The notes beneath the pieces are model-generated. The model was given only the letters and a program-made list of their open reading frames with translations, did no database searches and was not told the origin of the DNA. This document shows, piece after piece, positions 43,530 to 52,413 of a stretch of 64,000 nt of DNA (within the stretch, counting starts at the first letter, position 1; each line of letters begins with the position of its first letter). This DNA is from Butyricimonas faecihominis (lineage in GTDB: Bacteria > Bacteroidota > Bacteroidia > Bacteroidales > Marinifilaceae), in the NCBI RefSeq assembly GCF_033096445.1, contig NZ_AP028155.1:1927880-1991879 (forward strand), in the 5' to 3' direction. The position numbers and the translations under genes were made by a program.

Positions 43530-45656
43530 TTACTTCTGTTGAAAGCGGAACTCATCCACCATATCCAGTAACACAGCCCCATAACGTTCCACGATCTTTT
43601 TCCCAACTCCGGGAACTGCCAGCAATTCCTTTGAATTCGTGGGCAGCGTGTTACTGATTCCCAACAAAGCTTTCTGCTGCAATACCGTGTACACGGGCAA
43701 TTTCAATCGTTCTGCCTCCTTGTTCCTCCAAGCACGAAGAGTTTCATATAACTTCGAATGTAGTATATCAGGAGAAATCTCCACTTTCTCCGCTCCGGCA
43801 CGTTTCGCCTTAATCTTCACCTTCGGGGCATCAATTAACGCCTTCGCCTTCGCCCGTAAATAATCTTTTACAGAAAAACCGTTCCCGATCACTTTCAACG
43901 TTTCAAGTTTCAAGTTCACCTCTCCCCGAAAACGTTCCATATTTTGTTCCACCAACTTCCTCACCTCCTTGTTATCAATCTCCGGAATAGCCTCTTCCAA
44001 GAATTTTCCAAAAATAGACATCGTATGTTCCCGGAAATATTCCGCCCCCTTCTTCACCCGGTCTGCGATCACCGGGTCCGCCTCGTAATTCCCTTCTTCC
44101 GGCATCAACCGTTCCAACTGGTTCTGAAACCGTTCGGCCACCGCCAACAATTCCTCCGCACACTTGGCTCCCGCCACCCGGTAACGTTCCACCCAATCGG
44201 GATACAACCGACGCAACTGCTCATCCAACACCCGGTACAAATAATGTAACCTCCACCGAATCGTCTCGTAATCGAATTGTTCCAGCAACAACTCCCTGAA
44301 ATAAGACTGCCGGGCCTGTTGCAATTCCTCCTTATTCGGCTCCTTCTGTTCCGCCTCCCGCACGAATTCATCTATTGCCCCGTCACTCACCAGTGAACGC
44401 ACGGTTACTGGGGAACTCAACACAAGTCCCTCGAAGGTCTTGCAACGGCTCAACGCCACGTACACCTGCCCATGAGCAAACGCCGCATTCGCATCCACGA
44501 TCGCCCGTTCAAACGTCAACCCTTGGCTTTTATGAATCGTAATCGCCCACGCCGTTTTCAACGGGTACTGCTTAAACGTTCCCTCCACCGTCTCCGTGAT
44601 CTCCCGAGTCTCCTCGTCCAGCGTGTATCTCGTGTTCGTCCATTCCTCCGGTGTCACCTGAATCTTCAGGCCATCCTCTTTTCCTACCACCTCGATGGAA
44701 CGGTCATTAATAGCCGTGATTTTACCGATTTTCCCATTATAGTAACGCTTTTCCGGTGATGAATCATTTTTCACGAACATCACCTGCGCCCCTTGTTTCA
44801 GCACCAACGTCTCCTCCGTGGGATAAGAATAAGTGGGGAAATTATCCTTCACTTCTGCCTTGAACGAATAAGCCCTAGTGGATAATTCTGCCATTTTCAC
44901 GTCGTTAATCCTTTGTGCTTGGTGGTTATGTGTTGTCAACGTGATATACCCCTCGTCATCCGAAGGCTTAAAGCCCGGTACATACCTCCGGTTCAACATC
45001 CCCAACACCGCAGCATCCACCCGGTTCTCCCGTACCCGGTTCAACAGGTCCACGAATTCCCGATCCTGTTGCCTGTAAACGTGTTTCAACTCGATCGCCA
45101 CGTAGCGGGTTGCTGCCAAAGCCTTACTATGGAAAAAGAACGCCGATGCGTAATGTTGTTTCAACAACGCCCACTCGTCCTCTTTCACCACGGGAGCCAA
45201 CTGCTGCAAATCACCGATCAACAACAACTGCACCCCACCGAAAGGCTCGCTCTTGGAGCGGTAACGACGCAACATATCATCCACCGCATCCAGCAAATCT
45301 GCCCGTACCATACTGATCTCGTCAATCACCAGCAAATCAATCGTCTTGATAATATTGATCTTTTCCCGGTTGAACTTGTGCGTGTATTGCAATTTTTCAC
45401 CTCGCTCCACCGTATCCGTACTTCCCGGCACGTATGGCCCGAACGGCAACTGGAAGAAAGAGTGAATCGTCACCCCACCCGCATTAATTGCCGCCACTCC
45501 CGTGGGAGCAACCACAATCATCCTTTTGGGTGATCTCCGTTTCAATTCCCGCAAAAACGTAGTTTTTCCCGTTCCCGCTTTTCCTGTAAGAAACACGTTC
45601 ACTCCCGTATATTCCAAAAAGTCATACGCCAATTCCAGTTGAGGATTACTTTCCAT
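43530..45656 (-). CDS. PIF1-like helicase with HRDC domain
   Basis: A 708-residue superfamily 1B helicase. Walker A is GKAGTGKTT (25-33), Walker B LLVIDEISMV (about 108-117), with GDLQQLAPV, the YVALSRC motif VI and AWAITIHKSQGLTFERA in the C-terminal core. The last third has a helical linker and an HRDC-type domain (KLYETLRAWRNKEAERLKLPVYTVLQQKAL, in part) ending LLAVPGVGKKIVERYG. It likely unwinds DNA forks or RNA-DNA hybrids. A -7 box TACCTTTG (minus strand, 45716-45723) lies upstream. Confidence 0.9.
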   Translation of the reverse strand: MESNPQLELAYDFLEYTGVNVFLTGKAGTGKTTFLRELKRRSPKRMIVVAPTGVAAINAGGVTIHSFFQLPFGPYVPGSTDTVERGEKLQYTHKFNREKINIIKTIDLLVIDEISMVRADLLDAVDDMLRRYRSKSEPFGGVQLLLIGDLQQLAPVVKEDEWALLKQHYASAFFFHSKALAATRYVAIELKHVYRQQDREFVDLLNRVRENRVDAAVLGMLNRRYVPGFKPSDDEGYITLTTHNHQAQRINDVKMAELSTRAYSFKAEVKDNFPTYSYPTEETLVLKQGAQVMFVKNDSSPEKRYYNGKIGKITAINDRSIEVVGKEDGLKIQVTPEEWTNTRYTLDEETREITETVEGTFKQYPLKTAWAITIHKSQGLTFERAIVDANAAFAHGQVYVALSRCKTFEGLVLSSPVTVRSLVSDGAIDEFVREAEQKEPNKEELQQARQSYFRELLLEQFDYETIRWRLHYLYRVLDEQLRRLYPDWVERYRVAGAKCAEELLAVAERFQNQLERLMPEEGNYEADPVIADRVKKGAEYFREHTMSIFGKFLEEAIPEIDNKEVRKLVEQNMERFRGEVNLKLETLKVIGNGFSVKDYLRAKAKALIDAPKVKIKAKRAGAEKVEISPDILHSKLYETLRAWRNKEAERLKLPVYTVLQQKALLGISNTLPTNSKELLAVPGVGKKIVERYGAVLLDMVDEFRFQQK

Positions 45657-45995
45657 GAATCAAGATTTTACACGAATTATCATTCTATTCGGCCTTCACA
45701 GACACGCAACTCGTACAAAGGTAGAAAAATAATCTATTCGTATCACGGCAATGACACACAATCACGTAAACCTCTTGATATTTTCGATTATTTTTTAGGA
45801 TTATTCTTTACAGATTCATATATTTGTAGAAATTACATACAATACCATTTATGAGATTTCAAAACTTCATCGTGGGCATTCCGTATCGGGTTCGTGCCTA
45901 ATTTAATCCCGGAAAAATTCCTCCGGACTTTTTTAAAACTTTCCTCCTAACCGGGAAGTATCAAGGTATTGTTTTCTCACTTTTAATAAATTACC
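45657..45995. other. Divergent intergenic region, no gene
   Basis: This 339-base gap holds the helicase -7 box (45716-45723) and, on the plus strand, a -7 box TATATTTG (45819-45826) suited to the MFS gene, which then would have a leader of about 160 bases. The longest ATG reading frames within are 14-16 codons; I do not call them. Confidence 0.5.
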
Positions 45996-47231
45996 ATGAA
46001 TAACTGGAAAAAGGTATTCGCAATTATATGGACAGGACAGTTTTTCTCCATACTGACCAGTTCTCTCGTTAATTTTGCCATTATTTTATGGCTAACCTTT
46101 GAAACTAAATCGGCAGAAACTTTGGCTTTCGCCACGATTGCCGCCATGTTACCGCAAGGCATCTTAGGTATGTTCTCCGGAGTATTTATTGATCGGTGGA
46201 GCAGGAAGAAAATCATGATCCTGTCTGACAGTTTCATTGCTTTCTGCACACTTATTCTAGCCTTTTTATTTTATTTCGAACAAGCGGAAGTTTGGCAAAT
46301 CTATCTATTGTTGGCACTCCGATCGATAGGTTCGGCTTTCCATGCTCCTTCGATGCAAGCATCTATCCCGTTACTCGCTCCAGAATCTCAATTATTACGA
46401 ATCGCCGGGATCAACCAGATGATCAATTCTGCCTGTAATATAGCCGGACCAGCTTTAGGCGCCCTAGCCATTACCACGCTGGCCATGCCTGTCGTGCTTA
46501 TGCTCGACGTGATCGGAGCCATACTCGCCTGTACCTCGCTGGCTTTCGTCAAAATACCGAACCCACCACCCGGTGAACACGCGGGAGAAAACAATGTCCT
46601 TCAAGACTTAAAAGAGGCTCAACGGGAGGTAGTCAGCCACCGGGGAATGCCATTATTATTAATACTCTCGATCATAGCCACATTTTTTATCATGCCAGTC
46701 AGCGTACTTTTCCCTTTAATGACCCTAAATCACTTTTCGGGAGATGCTTTCCAAATGAGTCTGATTGAAGCCATTTGGGGAGTCGGGGCCCTATTGGGGG
46801 GAGTTGCCTTGAGTATCAAACAATACAAGATCAACAAAATCACGCTGATCAACCTGACATATATCCTCTTGGGAGCCGGATTCACGGCATCTGGCCTACT
46901 ATCTCCCAATGCCTTTGTTTGGTTCGTCGTGTTTACCGCATTTGAAGGCGTGATCGGGTCATTATACTTTGCCTCGTTCACTGCCGTTATCCAGACGAAA
47001 ATCAACCCGGCAATACTCGGACGAGTATTTTCCATATACATGAGCCTTAGTATGCTCCCCTCCATGCTCGGATTAATGAGTACCGGGTTTATTGCCGATC
47101 ACGTGGGGATTACAAACACGTTCGTTATTGGTGGACTCGTGATATTAGCTATCGGGGTTATATCATTCTGCCTCCCGTCCTTGTTACAAGTGGGCAAATT
47201 GACCGTTAACGGGAAAACCCGCAATATCTAA
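45996..47231 (+). CDS. Major facilitator superfamily exporter (MFS_3, MefA-like)
   Basis: A 411-residue inner-membrane transporter with about 12 helices. The loop motif A between helices 2 and 3 reads GVFIDRWSRKKIMI, the form seen in macrolide-efflux (Mef) and enterobactin-exporter-like MFS_3 proteins. The beginning MNNWKKVFAIIWTGQFFSILTSSLVNFA also fits that group. It exports an unknown compound by proton antiport. No accessory ABC protein or resistance gene adjoins it, so a resistance phenotype should not be assumed. Ends at the terminator at 47244. Confidence 0.85.
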   Translation: MNNWKKVFAIIWTGQFFSILTSSLVNFAIILWLTFETKSAETLAFATIAAMLPQGILGMFSGVFIDRWSRKKIMILSDSFIAFCTLILAFLFYFEQAEVWQIYLLLALRSIGSAFHAPSMQASIPLLAPESQLLRIAGINQMINSACNIAGPALGALAITTLAMPVVLMLDVIGAILACTSLAFVKIPNPPPGEHAGENNVLQDLKEAQREVVSHRGMPLLLILSIIATFFIMPVSVLFPLMTLNHFSGDAFQMSLIEAIWGVGALLGGVALSIKQYKINKITLINLTYILLGAGFTASGLLSPNAFVWFVVFTAFEGVIGSLYFASFTAVIQTKINPAILGRVFSIYMSLSMLPSMLGLMSTGFIADHVGITNTFVIGGLVILAIGVISFCLPSLLQVGKLTVNGKTRNI

Positions 47232-47243
47232 AGTATATAAATC

Positions 47244-47272
47244 GAAAGCCACCTCGAAAAAGGTGGCTTTCA
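47244..47272. terminator. Bidirectional terminator between MFS gene and dsbD
   Basis: GAAAGCCACCT pairs perfectly with AGGTGGCTTTC around the loop CGAAAA. It lies between two convergent genes and can stop both. Confidence 0.85.
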
Positions 47273-47294
47273 AATATCTGATCAATTCGATAAA

Positions 47295-49322
47295 TTACTT
47301 TCCGGCACGAGCTTTATACTCTTTCAAACCGTCTTGCAAGAATTTCACGAAAGCATCCCGATCTTTATTATAACCTCTGGCGGGTTGTAATACATGCGGT
47401 TTCAATACTTTCTCATTACCTTTACGGCTATCTAACAAGATATAGTTCGGTTGAGCGTTCGACTCGAATTGCTTGATCTGGAAGTCTGTATTCTTCTTTC
47501 CAAGCGTGTTTTTCTTCTTTCCGTCATACTCTGACACATAAACCTCTTCTGCTGGTAATTTAGTCTTATCGTCCACGTAAAGAGCCACGATGATATAATC
47601 ATTCTTCAGCATTTCAAGCACACGAGGATCAGACCAAACGCTTTGTTCCATCTCACGACAGTTCACACAACCGTGACCGGTGAAGTCAATAAACAAGGGT
47701 TTATCTTGAGCTTGTGCGGCTTTCAATGCCTGATCGTAATCGAAATAACCATCCAACCCGTGGGGCAAGTGCAAGAAATCAGAGTATTTCACAGGTTCGT
47801 TGGATGCGGCGCTAGCGGCACCTTGTGTTCCACCCACCTGCACGCCACTCTTCATGATCTCTTTCGCGTTGTCACGCACAATACGGTTAATATCGAAGTC
47901 TATCGTTTCTTGTGGCGGGAAATATCCGGCCAAAGCTTTCAACGGTGCCCCGAACATACCCGGGATCAAATAGATCACGAATGACATGGTAATAATAATC
48001 ATCACCAAACGAGGTACTCCGATATATGGCAAGTCGCTATCGTGAGCGAATTTGATTTTACCCATCAAGTACAATGCTTGTAACGTGAACACTGCTACCC
48101 AGATAGCGATGTAAACCTCACGGTCTAACAATCCCCAGTGGTAAGTCTGGTCTGCTACCATCAAGAACTTGAATCCAAGGGCAACCTCCACGAATCCTAA
48201 TACAACTTTCACCGCATTTAACCAACCTCCTGATTTCGGTAGATTGCTTAATTTTGAAGGGAAGAAAGAGAAGAATCCGAAAGGCAATGCCACGGCGATA
48301 GAGAATCCTAACATACCGATGATCGGACGTAATACAGATCCGCGTGCAGCCTCTACCAACACGGTTCCAACGATCGGGGCGGTACAAGAGAATGACACCA
48401 ATACCAACGTGAATGCCATGAAGAAAGCTCCGATGTAACCACCTTTATCAGCTTGTTTATCCGATTTATTTACCAACCAAGACGGTAACACGATCTCGAA
48501 CGCACCAAAGAAGGATGCAGCGAAGATCATAAATATAATGAAGAAACAAATATTAGGCAGCCAGTTCGTACTCAACCAGTTAATGAATCCCGGTCCTAAC
48601 AAGAACGAAATGATCAATCCTAAAGCGGTATAGATACCAACGATAGACAAGGCGAAGAAAATAGCTTTTGCCTTTGCTTTTGCTTTATTACTATCCCCAT
48701 GCATGAAGAATGACACCGTCATCGGGATCATCGGGAACACGCAAGGCATCACAACTGCCAGTAATCCACTACCAAAAGCCACCCAGAAGAACAACCACAA
48801 GGAATCATCCTCGGTTGCATCCTTCGTTTCATCGGCAGCAGCAACAGTAGCTTTATCTGCACCTTTGTTACCCAACTCAATCGCGAAGTCCTTCTCTCCC
48901 GGCACACAAGCACCTTCCTGACAAGCCTGGAATTCAACGCTTCCTTTCACGGTAGTAATGGAAGGATCGGTAACTTTGATCTTTTGGGTTATGGTGTAAT
49001 TATTTGAATAATACCACACATCGACTCCGAAAACATCATCATGCTTTTTACTTGGTTCACTCTCCTCGGCCGTACCCACTAATTCGATTCCCTCTCCCAC
49101 TTTCTCAATGGTAATTGATGTAGGCATGGGACCACCTGCCGGGGTTGACATGGAGTAAACCGTCCACCCGGGTTGAATGGTTGCTTTAAAGGTTAAAGCG
49201 TATTCGTTATCCCCGGTTTTCTTCTGTGAAAACGTCCAACTTGTCGGGTCAGACATTTGAGCGAAAACCGAAAAGGTTCCCACGAACAACGTAAAGATCA
49301 ACGTCAATAGTCTCTTTTTCAT
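47295..49322 (-). CDS. dsbD: Thiol:disulfide interchange protein DsbD
   Basis: A 675-residue protein moving reducing power from cytosolic thioredoxin to the periplasm. Signal peptide (LLTLIFTLFVGTFSVFAQ), N-terminal DsbD-alpha domain with the redox pair in FQACQEGACVPGE, eight-helix membrane domain (VMPCVFPMIPMTVSFFMHG and SCTAPIVGTVLV supply its two cysteines), and a C-terminal thioredoxin domain with CVNC (FTGHGCVNCREMEQ). All three cysteine pairs are present, so it should be functional. The promoter at 49392 is a good match. It is transcribed alone. Confidence 0.93.
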   Translation of the reverse strand: MKKRLLTLIFTLFVGTFSVFAQMSDPTSWTFSQKKTGDNEYALTFKATIQPGWTVYSMSTPAGGPMPTSITIEKVGEGIELVGTAEESEPSKKHDDVFGVDVWYYSNNYTITQKIKVTDPSITTVKGSVEFQACQEGACVPGEKDFAIELGNKGADKATVAAADETKDATEDDSLWLFFWVAFGSGLLAVVMPCVFPMIPMTVSFFMHGDSNKAKAKAKAIFFALSIVGIYTALGLIISFLLGPGFINWLSTNWLPNICFFIIFMIFAASFFGAFEIVLPSWLVNKSDKQADKGGYIGAFFMAFTLVLVSFSCTAPIVGTVLVEAARGSVLRPIIGMLGFSIAVALPFGFFSFFPSKLSNLPKSGGWLNAVKVVLGFVEVALGFKFLMVADQTYHWGLLDREVYIAIWVAVFTLQALYLMGKIKFAHDSDLPYIGVPRLVMIIITMSFVIYLIPGMFGAPLKALAGYFPPQETIDFDINRIVRDNAKEIMKSGVQVGGTQGAASAASNEPVKYSDFLHLPHGLDGYFDYDQALKAAQAQDKPLFIDFTGHGCVNCREMEQSVWSDPRVLEMLKNDYIIVALYVDDKTKLPAEEVYVSEYDGKKKNTLGKKNTDFQIKQFESNAQPNYILLDSRKGNEKVLKPHVLQPARGYNKDRDAFVKFLQDGLKEYKARAGK

Positions 49323-49391
49323 AAAAAATTATTTAATAAAACATCAATTTGCATGCTTCTCGAAATCGTATGCATTATCACACAGTGGACG

Positions 49392-49423
49392 CAAAAGTAC
49401 CATATAATTTGTTCTCACACAAA
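49392..49423 (-). promoter_or_regulatory. Promoter of dsbD
   Basis: On the minus strand TTTG (plus CAAA 49420-49423), 20 bases, TACTTTTG (plus 49392-49399). The start codon lies about 70 bases downstream. Confidence 0.75.
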
Positions 49424-49483
49424 TTCATGGTACTATTTTAACATCGTTTTAAGATGGAATGACGAAACTGTAAGTAAAAACAC

Positions 49484-51031
49484 CTACTCGGGTTCTATTT
49501 CTCTATTAAAACGATTAAAAAACTTATATTCGTAAATATAAAAAGAGGGAACTCCGACCACCTTTAAATGGATATGGTGCTTGAAAGCCCACTTCCTACG
49601 CAAAGACCAGAAACCTTTTTTCAAATACGCCTCCACGAAGGGGTGTACTTTCAATACCAGATTCTTGATTTTCTTCTCTTCGACCAAGAACTCAAGCTGA
49701 TCTTCAATCTTATCAATCACTAAAACAGCAGCATCGGCCTTACCGGTTCCATGACACACGGGACAAGTCTCCGTGGTCGTCACGGTCATTTCCGGACGTA
49801 CCCGCTGGCGCGTGATTTGCATTAATCCGAATTTACTCAGAGGGAGTATGGTATGCTTGGCACGATCGAGTTCCATTGCCGAACGCATCTTATCGAACAA
49901 CTTCTGGCGGTTCTCCGCCTGTTGCATATCAATAAAGTCGATCACGATAATACCTCCCATGTCTCGCAATTGTAACTGACGAGCCACCTCGTCGGCAGCA
50001 GCCAAGTTTACTTCCAGGGCATTTGATTCCTGATCATCGCCCAATTTCACACGATTCCCGCTATTCACGTCTATCACATGAAAAGCTTCCGTGTGTTCTA
50101 TAATGAGGTATGCCCCGTTTTTAAACGAAACGGTACGTCCCAGCGAAGACTTGATTTGCTTGTCCACCCCAAAATGATCGAAGATCGGTACCTCGGTTGA
50201 CACAAATTTAACGATACCTTCTTTCTCCGGAGCTATCGTGCTGATATAACGCTTAATTTCTTTACTCAATGCTAAATCATTCACATAAATGTTCTCGAAC
50301 GAGGGATTCAATATATCCCGGAGAATAACGCTGGTTCGGTCAATCTCTCCCAAAATCAGCTTGGGAGGCTCTATATCCCGAAGATGTTTGAACGCGGTCT
50401 CGAAACGTTCAACAAGTTCTGTTAATTCACTGTCAAATAGCTCGGCATTCTTGCCTTCGGCGACAGTTCTCACGATCACCCCGAAATTCTTGGGGCGTAT
50501 ACTTTCAATCAGTCTTTTCAAACGCTTCCGTTCTTCGACCGATTTTATCTTTTGTGACACGGATACCTTTTCCGAGAAAGGCATCAGAACTAGGTGGCGG
50601 CCGGCAATACTCAACTCGGAGGTCAAGCGCGGACCCTTGGTGGAAATAGGTTCTTTCGCGACCTGCACGGCCACATATTGGCCGACAGAAAGCACGTCCC
50701 CGATCTTCCCGTTTTTACTGATTTCCGGCTCCAGTTTTAATTTGGCTACAGGCATCCCCTTCCGGGCTATACATTGCTTTATATAGCTATCCAAAGAATA
50801 AAACTGGGGACTGAGATCAAGGTAATGCAGGAAGGCATCCTTTTCATAGCCGACATTAACGAAAGCGGCATTCAAACCGGGCATGATTTTCTTCACTTTC
50901 CCGTAATAGATGTCACCTACCGCAAATTTAACGCTAGTCTTCTCCGTTGTCAACTCTACCAACCGCTTGTCCTTTAACAAGGCGATTACTACTTCTTCCG
51001 CTTTTACATCTATGACTAACTCAGTATTCAC
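49484..51031 (-). CDS. rng: Ribonuclease E/G family endoribonuclease
   Basis: A 515-residue endoribonuclease for rRNA maturation and mRNA decay. It has the N-terminal S1 RNA-binding domain (VGDIYYGKVKKIMPGLNAAFVNVG, in part), the 5'-sensor region, the DNase I-like catalytic core with IVIDFIDMQQ, and the Zn-link CPVCHGTG. There is no long RNase E-type C-terminal tail. Start set at GTG 51031 (NTELVIDV follows), matching homologues; the frame reaches TTG 51058, right at the hairpin. It follows the small basic protein and HU, the usual Bacteroidetes order. Confidence 0.88.
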   Translation of the reverse strand: MNTELVIDVKAEEVVIALLKDKRLVELTTEKTSVKFAVGDIYYGKVKKIMPGLNAAFVNVGYEKDAFLHYLDLSPQFYSLDSYIKQCIARKGMPVAKLKLEPEISKNGKIGDVLSVGQYVAVQVAKEPISTKGPRLTSELSIAGRHLVLMPFSEKVSVSQKIKSVEERKRLKRLIESIRPKNFGVIVRTVAEGKNAELFDSELTELVERFETAFKHLRDIEPPKLILGEIDRTSVILRDILNPSFENIYVNDLALSKEIKRYISTIAPEKEGIVKFVSTEVPIFDHFGVDKQIKSSLGRTVSFKNGAYLIIEHTEAFHVIDVNSGNRVKLGDDQESNALEVNLAAADEVARQLQLRDMGGIIVIDFIDMQQAENRQKLFDKMRSAMELDRAKHTILPLSKFGLMQITRQRVRPEMTVTTTETCPVCHGTGKADAAVLVIDKIEDQLEFLVEEKKIKNLVLKVHPFVEAYLKKGFWSLRRKWAFKHHIHLKVVGVPSFYIYEYKFFNRFNREIEPE

Positions 51032-51060
51032 TACCTGATCAATTAATGTATTAATCAAAA

Positions 51061-51089
51061 TAAACCTAAAGGCATAGCCCTTAGGTTTA
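51061..51089 (-). terminator. Hairpin between the small basic gene and rng
   Basis: TAAACCTAAAGGC (51061-51073) pairs with GCCCTTAGGTTTA (51077-51089) with one mismatch; on the minus strand it is followed by TTATTTTG. It may end the HU/small-protein transcript or thin it before rng. Confidence 0.65.
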
Positions 51090-51113
51090 TAATCTCTAAC
51101 TCACAAACGATGA

Positions 51114-51203
51114 CTACTTCTTTTTGTGTCTGTTCTTTCTCAGTCTCTTTTTCCGTTTGTGAGTGGCCATCTTATGTCTCTTTCTTTTCTTTCCGCTTGG
51201 CAT
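51114..51203 (-). CDS. AURKAIP1/COX24-domain (mS38-like) small basic ribosome-associated protein
   Basis: A 29-residue protein made almost wholly of Lys/Arg: MPSGKKRKRHKMATHKRKKR then LRKNRHKKK. This is the Bacteroidetes counterpart of the mitochondrial mS38/COX24 family and is commonly found between HU and RNase G. It is below the length usually screened for genes and so is easily overlooked. It presumably binds rRNA. It starts 15 bases after the HU stop, clearly in the same transcript. Confidence 0.85.
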   Translation of the reverse strand: MPSGKKRKRHKMATHKRKKRLRKNRHKKK

Positions 51204-51218
51204 AATTTCACTCCTTTC

Positions 51219-51503
51219 TTATTTTACTTGATCTTTCACCTGATTGACGAAACTCTTCGAAGGCTTGAACGAAGGAATAAAGTGTTCAGGAATCTTGATC
51301 GTTACATTTTTAGAAATATTACGAGCGGTTTTCTCAGCTCTCTTTTTCACTACAAAACTTCCAAAACCTCTTAAATATACATTTTTTCCATCAATCACAG
51401 AACCTTTGATTGCTTCCATAAAAGCTTCAACTGTAGTTTGTACCGCAGCTTTCTCGATACCAGTGGTTCTTGAAATTTCATTCACGATGTCCGCCTTTGT
51501 CAT
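51219..51503 (-). CDS. hup: HU-family DNA-binding protein
   Basis: A 94-residue nucleoid protein that bends DNA. The sequence MTKADIVNEISRTTGIEKAAV with the following RGFGSFVVKKRAEKTARNISKN DNA-binding arm (in part) is typical; the RNP arm tip reads IPEHFIPSFKPSK rather than the IPAxxVPxFKPGK of E. coli HU, a form common in Bacteroidetes. Start at ATG 51503; a few codons more are open upstream. Minus-strand -7 box TATATTTG lies at 51561-51568. Confidence 0.92.
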   Translation of the reverse strand: MTKADIVNEISRTTGIEKAAVQTTVEAFMEAIKGSVIDGKNVYLRGFGSFVVKKRAEKTARNISKNVTIKIPEHFIPSFKPSKSFVNQVKDQVK

Positions 51504-51841
51504 TTTCTTTAAGTATTTAATATTCAATATTATATTTCGTTTCTTCTAGATTTCAGACTGCAAATATATATCTTTTCCACAAACAATGAAACAAACTATC
51601 GCATTTTTGTCAATATTTTTTGTGTTCTATATCTTTAATTGTCAACATCGGACATATCCTCGCACCGCTTTTTACAACATCCCTTTGTCTTGCCCGCTAT
51701 TTATTTAAACTGGTTACAACAAAGTTATCACATCCAGCAATCGGGAATAAATCACGAATCATAACAAGATGGCATCGGGATTATTTTTTTTCTCCGAAAT
51801 TATTCCGTAATTTGTGACAAATTTTAATCCATACATTATAC
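51504..51841. other. Divergent region between hup and ssb, no gene
   Basis: 338 bases with the hup -7 box (51561-51568) and otherwise AT-rich, non-coding sequence in all frames. In Bacteroides species mutY occupies this position as I recall; nothing resembling it is present. Confidence 0.5.
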
Positions 51842-52255
51842 ATGGTAAACAAAGTTATTCTTATCGGTAATGTCGGGGCTGACCCGGACGTAAAATATCT
51901 CGAAGGAGGTGTTGCCGTGGCAAGATTCAGCCTTGCCACGTCGGAGGTGTACAATAATAAAAACGGAGAACGTGTAACTCAAACCGAATGGCACAATATC
52001 GTTCTCTGGCGGAATCTGGCTCAAATAGCCGAAAAATACGTTCGCAAGGGGATGATGCTTTACATCGAGGGACGTATCAGAACCCGTTCATGGGACGACC
52101 AAAACGGGGTGAAAAGATACACGACCGAAATTTACGGGGATAATTTCCAGATGCTATCCCGGAAACAGGATAACGGGGATAAACCTCAAGACACGCACAT
52201 GCCACAAGCACCCGATTTAAGCGGTGGTGACGACAGTGACGATCTCCCGTTCTGA
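51842..52255 (+). CDS. ssb: Single-stranded DNA-binding protein
   Basis: A 137-residue OB-fold protein that coats single-stranded DNA during replication and repair. It begins MVNKVILIGNVGADPDVKYL, includes the aromatic TEWHNIVLWRNLAQIAEKYVRKG core (in part), and ends in the acidic tip DSDDLPF that recruits partner proteins. Length and both ends are typical. It faces hup across a divergent region and precedes gldE by 158 bases. Confidence 0.96.
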   Translation: MVNKVILIGNVGADPDVKYLEGGVAVARFSLATSEVYNNKNGERVTQTEWHNIVLWRNLAQIAEKYVRKGMMLYIEGRIRTRSWDDQNGVKRYTTEIYGDNFQMLSRKQDNGDKPQDTHMPQAPDLSGGDDSDDLPF

Positions 52256-52413
52256 AAGATAAAAGCTAAGAATTAAAAACTAAAAGTTTGAAGTAAACGA
52301 TTTCGAACAAGGAAATCAGGCTTTAAACGATTAGTTTTTAGTTTTTATCTTTTATCTTTTAGTTTTTCTATGTATCTTTCGGCGATATTTAAGTTTAACC
52401 AATTATATAAATT

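Noticed and set aside
45851-45901. A 16-codon ATG frame before the MFS gene
   Set aside because: Too short, no conserved feature, and no attenuator hairpin beside it to suggest a leader peptide.
45996-47231. Calling the MFS protein a macrolide-resistance pump
   Set aside because: It belongs to the wider MFS_3 group; no partner ABC-F gene or other resistance context is present.
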